DNA of 64,000 nucleotides, from positions 256,981-320,980 of the forward strand of contig QKWP01000254.1 of the NCBI GenBank assembly GCA_003550325.1. The letters are read 5' to 3'. The first letter of the stretch is position 1; each line of letters opens with the position of its first letter. The notes under the pieces are model-generated. The model was not told the origin of the DNA and ran no database searches. It saw only the letters and a list, made by a program, of their open reading frames with translations. A program made the position numbers and the translations under genes. Below are positions 56,525 to 64,000 of this stretch, piece after piece. Source of the stretch: Gigaspora rosea (taxonomy: Eukaryota; Glomeromycota; Glomeromycetes; Diversisporales; Gigasporaceae).

Positions 56525-58890
56525 TAGATAGATACTAATCGATATATAACTATTAATCGTTTTATATCGATTAAACAATAAACACTATATATCGATAAGC
56601 TGGATAAAATTCGATATATATCTATAATCGATATATATCTTAATTCAATATAAATTGTTATATATCTGCTAATCGATTATTATCATATACTTTAAGCAGA
56701 CCATCAAATTAAGGTTCTGCATACAAATCGAAACTTAGCATGTTAAAAATTTTAAGATCTTCGCAGATTTTTATTTATAAATCTGCGCAATTAGTAATCT
56801 TTGCAAAGATTAGATTTTTTTTTTGATTTTTTCGATTTTATATATATATATATATTTTTATTTTTTTTTCTTTAAAAAATTTTTTTTCCACTTTTTATTT
56901 ATTTTTTTTTTATTCCCGTATTTTTTTTTAGGCAAAAATAAAATAGCCATGACGACCCTATATGATCAGCCAATCATTTTTAAGATTGGTGATCATATAT
57001 AAATCAGATAATCGGTAATTGTTTTTTTTATTTTTTTTTGGCATTATTAACTTGAACGTTATAATAGAACTTCTGGATTTAAAAGTTAACGAAGTAGTAG
57101 TAAATAATCTTCCAACCTCGAAACGTAAAAAAGTACTATTGCTATTAGGTAGCAGAGGCACAGACAAATCGACATTTAATTGCTAACTTTCTCGTTGTTT
57201 ATGGGATAGGTATTTTTTTTTTTGGTTTTTTATATAATAAATAACCCTTTTCGCTCTATAGTTTTTTACTAGAAACAGGGCTTGCAATTTGCCGGTAAGT
57301 ACAATATTTTCTGCGTTTTTTTTTTGTTATTTTTTAGTAACTGCTTTGTTCTTTTTATAGCTATTCGTTGATTTGGGAAATTGAACTGCTTGTCGTTGTG
57401 TATTTTCCCTTTTTCCCCTTTTTTATTTTTTTTTTTTACGCTACAGACTGTGTGTGATTTGAATGTTAGAACTAAACCTGGAACCAGGCATGTTGTTTGG
57501 TATGGGTTTTTTTTTATTTTTTATTTTTTATCTTCTCTTTTTATCATTATGTTTTTTAAATTAATTAAGTTTAATTTTCCTACAGGTCTTTCCTTTCTGA
57601 ACTTGGGATTGGCATGAAACCGGGATTATTGACATGTTTGGATATAGCGTGATTCCTGTTTTTTTTTTTTTTTTGTATAAATACATATACTAATACTGTA
57701 TATAGGTCTTGACCTCTTTTTTCGATCAGAAACTGGAATAGAACTGTTAAGTTAGGATGCAGTATTTTTTTTTTCCCCTTACTTTTTGAGTTTGAGAACA
57801 CTAATTTTTTTACTTGTTTCAAACCTTATTCAGAAAAAGGAAAGCATTAGCGGAAGTCTATGCAAGAGCACCATTACCACTCTGGTTTTCTTACACACTA
57901 GCTTTGGCTTTGAAGAGAAAAGTCGTTGACAGAGGCTCTTTGCAAAAATACTACAGTTTTCTTTTTTTGGTATTTAGTCTTGTCTTTTTTTTGAGCTTCG
58001 GATCTTGGTTTAGAAGAAAAAAAGTATTAACGGAAGCCTTACGCAAAAACACTATTTCAGCTCCAAAAGAGAAAAAATATTGGCAGAGCTCTTTGCAAAA
58101 ACACCACGGTATGGTATTCTTTTCGCTTCTAGTTTAGTTTTTTTATGTCCTTGCGTTCTTTCGCTTTTAATACTAATTCTTTTATTGTGGATAGAATTGA
58201 TACGGAAATTGATCGAATATGGATGCCTGAATCGAAAAGGGTGGATGTAGTACTTTGTGGAGCCTTGTGGACGTCGTTTGTAACCGTGGTATTTCGTGGA
58301 CATTTTGTGTACGTGGTGTTTTGTGGACGTGGACTTCGTTTTGTGGTACTTCATTTCGTGAACATAGTGTGGACGTGGTGCTTCGTGGACATAGTGCTTT
58401 CTTTTTTTTTGTTTTTTTTTTTAAATTTGGCATTTGTAGTGATAATTCGGCTGTGGTACTTGGTTTTTTTTCTCTTTTTTTTTTGTATAATATATATATT
58501 TTCGTCACTATAGTGTAGTATAAAATATATTAAATTAGGGAATAATCGTTATGCACTATGAAAAACATTTCATTGTAATGTAAAAATATATAAAGTTTTT
58601 TAATAAATTAATTTTTTTTAAAATTGAATTTTTTTAATTAAATATTTTTTATTATTAAAATATTAATTGTTTTTATATTGATTATATATCGATTTTTAAT
58701 TATTATGGATATATATCTATTATAATCACTATTGATATATTGGTTATCGATTAATATTTATATTAAATGGATATCTATCGATTATTACTGATTATTATCA
58801 ATTACTATCTTAATCGATAGTCCTCGTCAGGGGGATTTAAATCGATTACTATCCAATAATGATAAAAATCAATAGTAATCCTCATACAAA
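56525..58890. mobile_element. Probable AT-rich insertion bounded by ATCGATA motifs
   Basis: This block separates two parts of the broken minus-strand gene ('...QLQPKNN' and 'RMIPRHYGE...'). Both edges, about 56525-56690 and 58680-58890, are crowded with 'atatatcgatta' and 'aatcgatagtaatc' motifs in inverted arrangement, while the middle is T-rich with repeated 'tttgcaaaaacac' (57920-58110) and 'gtggacgtggtgcttcgtgg' (58250-58400) motifs. No transposase or clean target duplication is visible; exact ends are uncertain. Confidence 0.5.
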
Positions 58891-60142
58891 TTTTGGTAAT
58901 GATTGTTCTTAGGCTGCAGCTGTTTCACAACCGGATCAATCCTTTTATGAAATAGCTGTTTCAACTAAATAATACGTATTGTATTAGGACGATACATTAT
59001 TAATTTAATTGTAACTTAGCATTACTATAATATATTTGACTTACATGAGGTCCACGCCACCATTTTTCCACACATATTAATTTTTTTATTTTTTGCCCAT
59101 CCCTCCCGTCTCTTTCAGTCACTTCCTCATCTGTTACCCATTCTTCCACAGAATAATAAGCGTTTCCGGCTTGACTTGTCGTGAACTACTCCAAATTTTC
59201 CTGTGAGTACAGACCAATACCCTTATTTCCAGCACTCGTCAAGAATGATAATGCCTTACGGCTCCTTCTTTTTTTCTAAATTATTTTATAAAAATGAATA
59301 AAAATGATAAATTAAAAAATTTATATGAAATAAAGAAAAAAAATTGTTATTACCTCATTCACCTTACTGTTTTTCCCAATGTGTGCACGATTGTATGCTT
59401 TTAGGGCTGGATCTAAGTTTATTGCTGAAGTACGCCTTTGTGTCTTGTGATATGATTTTAATATAGTTTCTATAGCACCCGAATGTTGTTTGTATCCGGG
59501 CAAATTTTTTATTATTAATGGGATTAAATTTTTCCGGATATTTTTTGTCTGCAAAGACCAATTTTTGTTTGGATTAGGTTTTTGAGACGATAACTTTCCG
59601 CCTTCTATCAAGATTTTAATTTCGGTCTACAAAAAAAATAATATAAAATAAAAATTAAAAATATAAAGTAAATCTATTCATAAAAGACATGAGAAGGNTA
59701 CAAGAGTTACCTGATAAAGAGATAGCACCAGCAAATAGTCTTATCTCACTTATGCGATATTCGAAAGGTCCAAACAAGGATGATATAATTTCATCATACT
59801 TACAACAAAAAATGCATAATCATCTTGTTCAAACCCTTTATAAACATCATAATATACACAAATTCTTAAAGGAAGGTTGCAAAAAGAAAATAAAAAACTT
59901 AATCGAAAGAAACAGATACTTATTAATTTGCAGATGCAAATTGTTCATCATGCATGTTGCGAAATTGATTCTCTTTTGATAGGCTGCTATCATGCGCTCT
60001 TTCGTTTTATGTCTGTATTCCTGCTAAATTTGGTATATTAGTAATCACGGCATAAAATCCAATTTAGTAAATTTATACTTATCCCCCTTGTATATACTGA
60101 AATTTTTGAAACCAGAATTACTCATGTGATCGTTGCTTCAGT

Positions 60143-60416
60143 TAGGGTGTTCAGGATTATGCAAAGCATAAATTGCACATAATTTACCAAATTTTCGCAT
60201 CTCGGATGCTTCACATAATCAAGCAAAAAAAGCATTCTAGTCATGTTCATGAATTGTGATTGGTAAATGAGTGATTTGAAGAAGATTCCGAAAGATCACG
60301 TGAATTATTGAAATCGCATAATCGAAAAATTTATATATAAAATCGCATAATTCACACCCATCGCATAATTGACCTCATCGCATATCTTATCGCATCGCAT
60401 AATCCTGGACACTCTA
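60143..60416. mobile_element. 274-bp hAT-like MITE, perfect 8-bp TSD
   Basis: Ends TAGGGTGTTCAGGATTATGC and GCATAATCCTGGACACTCTA are inverted relatives. The flanks GCTTCAGT (60135-60142 and 60417-60424) match perfectly. Subterminal 'cgcataat' motifs repeat many times at the right side. TAGGG ends as in 43486 and 44406. Confidence 0.92.
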
Positions 60417-60424
60417 GCTTCAGT

Positions 60425-62379
60425 CTCTTGAATGGAATGCATGACATAACAATCATGCATTTTGATTGGTTACTTACCTACTGCAGCATAAAAAAAATTT
60501 GCACTCAGCAAATTTTTGAACCCGGCTGGACATGGAAACTAGTTAATTTATTAATTTTATTTGTATCGCCTTAGGAATATATACGAACGAACTTAATAAA
60601 TACTCGATCCGAAGTTTTTCCGTACTCGAATAAAAATAAATTAAACCATTATATTAATATCATTATAATAGGAAGATATGCGAAAGAAATTATCAATAAC
60701 CAAATTATTACATATTCTGCATTATTCCTTGGAATTCTTCTGTACTCGAATAGAAAATTGAACATTATATATATATTAAATTAATATCACTTAAATATCA
60801 TTAAATAAATAACGATTACATTAAAATAATGTACCTTTTGCTTGGACAATGCACAAATCTGATTGTCACATGATTATCAGGGTTTGGTATTGTTCTTTGA
60901 TTTTCTTTCATACTTGAGCATTATATGCATTCTATTGCACGTTCCTTTGATCTTTTTTCTGTATTTGGTTAAAATTTTAATGTTGTATGCATTATATACG
61001 TAGTATAATACTATAATATATTTAGGTAAAAGATAATTAGGAAGATATACAAACAAACTTAATAATTACTTGATCCGAAGTTCTTCTGAACTTGAATAAA
61101 AATAAATTAAAATAATATATTAATATCACTATAATATCATTTAAAAATTACTTCATTAGGCGATACAAATAAAATAAACTGGTTTATATAACATTCAAAA
61201 AATTTTTGGACCCGGCCGCCCGGAGGTTTTTTTTATATATGCAAAATTTTTTATGAGTAATAGTTAAATTAGTCGGGACAACTATGTTGTAAAAAAAACA
61301 TGATATGATGATTGCCAGCTAACTACTTTATTTTAATGCCCTTAAACAACTTTTTAAAATTGTGACATGTAAATTTGCCAAATTTCTTTTGTCCACATTA
61401 GATAAAAATAAATCATAAGATTAATAAAAAATGGCGAGTATATTAGCAAATATTATGATTCACTGAAGATTTAAATAATTCTAGATTTTTTCATTTTTTG
61501 TCAAATTTTTCTACTGATAATCACTGTTTTTTCTCAACAATTCTTGTTTGCACGTAGTTTTATATCGATCTACTAACCAATAAAATCATAGTTATATCCG
61601 AAATGTTAAAACCAAGTTATTATGCTTTAACGTTTTTGATTGGTTATACAGATCATGATCAAAATGCTAAGGGTAAACGAAAATATGAACGAATGGAACG
61701 AAAAATCGATGTGATCAAGAATGCCATCACAAATTCATTTAACAATTGTTTAATCACGATAGTACCAAATCAACCTTAATCACGTATCCGATATCAGTTA
61801 GTCCATCAAGAATAACGTTCTGAGTATACGTATGAAGCGAATAAGAAAGTAAAATTCTACGTACATGATTAATAAGACTTCACAAGTTATAAGTTATATA
61901 CTTATTGCGTCTTTTTAACTGTATAACCTTACAGATCAAGATGATGGTGAATATTGTCTATTTTCCAGTCTAAGATTTGAATGGTATTACTAGTTATATG
62001 CCATTTACTGGCTAGCAAAAGTGATTGGCAAAAAGTTTAGATACAGTACTAGAATGCATGGTATACTATATAGTCAAAATTTCTTTATTTTTTAAATAAT
62101 CGATGATTTTTTTAAGTGATTATTAATTGATGAATATGTAATATATATTTTATTTGTTATATATAAAACTGGGCTTCACTTTTTTAGATGCATGAGTTGC
62201 TAATTTTTTCTTTGCTGGAAAATTTTACCACTAAGCAATTTATACACATAATCTTTACAAAGTTACGAGATTTTTTTTTGTTACTAATTGGAAAACAACT
62301 TTTTTTTAAATAAGCAAATTTTTATTTAAATTACCTGAATAAAATTGACCAAACTGGCAATTCTTTTTAATTCTTTCAA
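60425..62379. other. AT-rich region with a diverged internal duplication
   Basis: The block around 60570-60680 ('aacttaataaatactcgatc', 'ccgaagtttttc') recurs around 61040-61140. The pair is bracketed by 'atttgtatcgcctta' (60560) and 'taggcgatacaaat' (61158) in inverted orientation. No gene supported. Confidence 0.45.
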
Positions 62380-62667
62380 CCCTATGAAAAAAGATTTTCA
62401 GAAAAACATGGAAGCTGAATGCAGAAACATACGTAAAAATATGTAAAAAAAATACATAAAATGTACACTTTCCGTGTTTTTGAACAGAAAAATACACTGT
62501 ATTTTGAAACATGGAAAAGGACATTCTGTGTTTTAGAAACCATGGAAAATACTGTGTATTTCCTGTCCAAAAACACAGAAAGTGTACATTTTACATATTT
62601 TTTACATATTTTTACATATGTTTCCGTGTTCAGTTTCAATGTTTTTCTAAAAATTTTTTTCATAGGG
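62380..62667. mobile_element. 288-bp foldback MITE
   Basis: Ends CCCTATGAAAAAAGATTTTC and an inverted relative ending ...TTTTTCATAGGG. Arms of about 100 bp pair along most of the element ('acatacgtaaaaatatgtaa' against 'tttacatatgtttcc'). The open frames on both strands are readings of the palindrome. Confidence 0.8.
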
Positions 62668-62821
62668 CAATTAAAATAAAAATTTTGCTTCGTAGCTTTG
62701 TTTTTCAGGACTTAATACTTGTGACAAATTAAAATGAAATTGGATTAAAATGAAATTTTTTTATTTTTTAAGCAAAATTTTAAAATTTTTTAGGGAACAT
62801 TTTTGGGGGGATTATTTTAGC

Positions 62822-62848
62822 ATTAGGGTTAGGGTTTAGGGTTAGAGT
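62822..62848 (+). repeat. Short interstitial telomere-like tract
   Basis: 'ttagggttaggg' followed by 'tttagggttagag': about four TTAGGG-type units with variation. Similar short runs are at 15398-15436 and, on the other strand, at about 41583-41615 and 37225-37240. Confidence 0.6.
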
Positions 62849-63126
62849 TATTAATAAACGAGTATATGTGGGTTTTATAAGCTTTAAAGGTGAGCAAGAG
62901 AGGTTCCCAGTTTCATTTTAATCTGATTTCATTTTAATCTGCCACAATACTTACCTGTGCAAAATTTGGACTCGAATCAATCAGTTTTGAAGGCTGTGCA
63001 TTTAAATAAAGCTTCAAGCTTGTGTATTAAGAATAATGGGGATTTACAAATCATATAATGCCAGTTCCAATTAAAAAATGCAACCAAAATACGTCTTAAA
63101 AACATTGAAAAAGTAAAAGTCTGATG

Positions 63127-64000
63127 AAGATAAATTGGTATCTGCTATCAAAAAGTCATCTGTCAGTAAAGAATTGCAACAGATTGATTTAATTTCAAAA
63201 ATACAAGAGTTACCTGATAAAGAGATAGCACCAGCAAATAGTCTTATCTCACTTATGCGATATTCGAAAGGTCCAAACAAGGATGATATAATTTCATCAT
63301 ACTTACAACAANGACGAAGCACATAATCGGCTAATAAACATGGCAAAGTTAATTCAACAAAATTATGGCCCACATCTAATAACATCCAATATTTACTTGT
63401 CGCTTCATATTAAACAATGTTGCCTAGATTATAGTCCGGCATATGCATAATGGTGCTATTCTTTTGAAAGGATGAATGGTTTGTTAGGATCTTATCCAAC
63501 TAGTAATCGATCCATTGAACCTGAACTTATGTGCATTTTAATGAAAAATGCACAAGTAGGATATAGAATAAATTCGGTCAATAATGACAAAACTAAATTA
63601 CTATTTGACAAAATTCTTTCACTTTTAGATAAAAAAGTGTGTGGAAGTTTAAAGATGACAAAAAATTTTGAAAGTGAGGATTTAATAGCATATATGGATA
63701 TGGCAGATAAAATAACTATTGGTAGTGATATCATGGGAACAGAAAGATATCCTGGAGAAATGCTTAGACCAAGAAATGAGAATATAAATCTTCCTGATAA
63801 TATTTATCAAATTTTAGGAGAATATTATTCTACACTATATAATTTCGATACAGATGATATGATGGCACCATCAATTGATCAAGTAATTACACAATTTGGA
63901 AGATTAAAAATAGGAGCAGAAATATATGGATCAAAGAATGCCGTTAGATATAGAAGTCGATTATATATTAGAGCAAAGTTCCTTGCTTATCATGACAATT
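63127..64000 (+). pseudogene. CACTA (TNP2/Transposase_21-type) transposase, broken and running off the window
   Basis: After the N at 63312 one frame reads protein to the window end, with 'NRLINMAKLIQQNYGPHL', 'CCLDYSPAYA', a TAA stop near 63448, then 'WCYSFERMNGLLGSYPTSN'. The 'DYGPxYxFWxFxFERxNG' pattern is typical of TNP2-type CACTA transposases. The segment before the N (63127-63311, 'ELPDKEIAPANSLISLM') may or may not belong to the same gene, because the N marks an assembly join. The in-frame stop sits where Phe or Trp is normal, so the copy is inactive unless the base is wrong. Confidence 0.7.

Larger units (their letters stand above)
55487..59626 (-). pseudogene. Broken multi-exon gene of unknown function, split by an insertion
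   Basis: Minus-strand exons with good splice sites: 59626-59354 ('NIRKNLIPLIIKNLPGYK'), 59275-59045 ('GLYSQENLE', stop TAG, 'YYSVEEWVTDEE'), then a segment near 58960-58900 ('LFHKRIDPVVKQLQPKNN'). Reading resumes at 56520-56300 ('MIPRHYGEKIDREDVPPPD') and runs into a basic region, a Thr/Ser/Pro repeat at 56237-56000 and a Lys/Glu-rich tail ('KKRKKERKKKDDKKKAKR') ending at TAA 55489-55487. There is an in-frame TAG in exon 2, a stop near 56307 and frameshifts in the repeat. The style (acidic-basic tail, repeat, nearby transposons) suggests a transposon-associated or lineage-specific multicopy family. I do not recognise a catalytic domain. Confidence 0.5.
59699..63311. other. Assembly segment with identical 110-bp ends, bounded by single Ns
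   Basis: The first 110 bp (59699-59808) and the last 110 bp (63202-63311) are identical. A lone N precedes the first copy (59698) and a lone N follows the second (63312). The segment is therefore a contig whose ends overlap themselves: a repeat-graph loop, a tandem unit or a circle of 3,503 bp, not necessarily placed correctly here. Confidence 0.8.

Noticed and set aside
57381..58518. Several T-rich ORFs (Phe/Leu/Val-rich)
   Set aside because: Low-complexity readings of T-runs and of the 'gtggacgtggtgcttcg' repeat, with no family resemblance.
62306..62732. Four overlapping ORFs on both strands
   Set aside because: They are readings of the 62380-62667 palindrome, mirror-like in both directions.

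Overview
The window is very AT-rich nuclear DNA with short GT-AG introns. It holds fungal-type genes (a polarisome SPA2-like protein, an M18 aspartyl aminopeptidase, a tail-anchored START protein, a Crinkler-type nuclease-kinase) and an unusually dense layer of transposable elements. This mix points to an arbuscular mycorrhizal fungus (Glomeromycotina, Rhizophagus-like). That assignment is an inference from gene content and style; no marker gene is present.

Layout. 1-3640: tandem repeat, a LINE-like relic and AT-rich spacer. 4022-10710: a head-to-head pair of intact genes, aspartyl aminopeptidase (13 exons, minus) and SPA2-like (10 exons, plus), sharing a promoter of about 580 bp. 12523-14291: an intact START-domain gene. 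14390-27290: a graveyard of nested non-autonomous DNA transposons, including hAT-like elements with perfect 8-bp target duplications and a 4.4-kb foldback, with one 150-N gap. 28780-34877: a complete but dead Ty3/gypsy chromovirus with two 330-bp LTRs and a perfect 5-bp target duplication, inserted into an older DDE transposase relic and itself hit by a 381-bp hAT-like element. 36116-38840: two full-length copies of a tRNA-headed, poly-A-tailed retroposon with target duplications. 40939-49262: more MITEs, a hAT copy keeping its transposase C-terminus, and a TIR element carrying a GC-richer satellite of about 410 bp x 8. 50845-53144: a nuclease-kinase gene behind a decayed SAM-like exon. 53681-59626: a third retroposon copy and a broken minus-strand gene split by an AT-rich insertion of about 2.4 kb. 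59699-63311: an assembly segment whose two ends are the same 110 bp. 63127-64000: a broken CACTA/TNP2-type transposase running off the window.

Only four loci look like functional host genes (aminopeptidase, SPA2-like, START, nuclease-kinase). Aminopeptidase and SPA2 are divergent neighbours, with no evidence of joint function. The most distinctive material is in the mobile DNA: (i) a long tRNA-derived SINE-like family, (ii) a MITE family whose terminal arms change together while the core is conserved, and (iii) a TIR element that houses a palindrome-bearing satellite.
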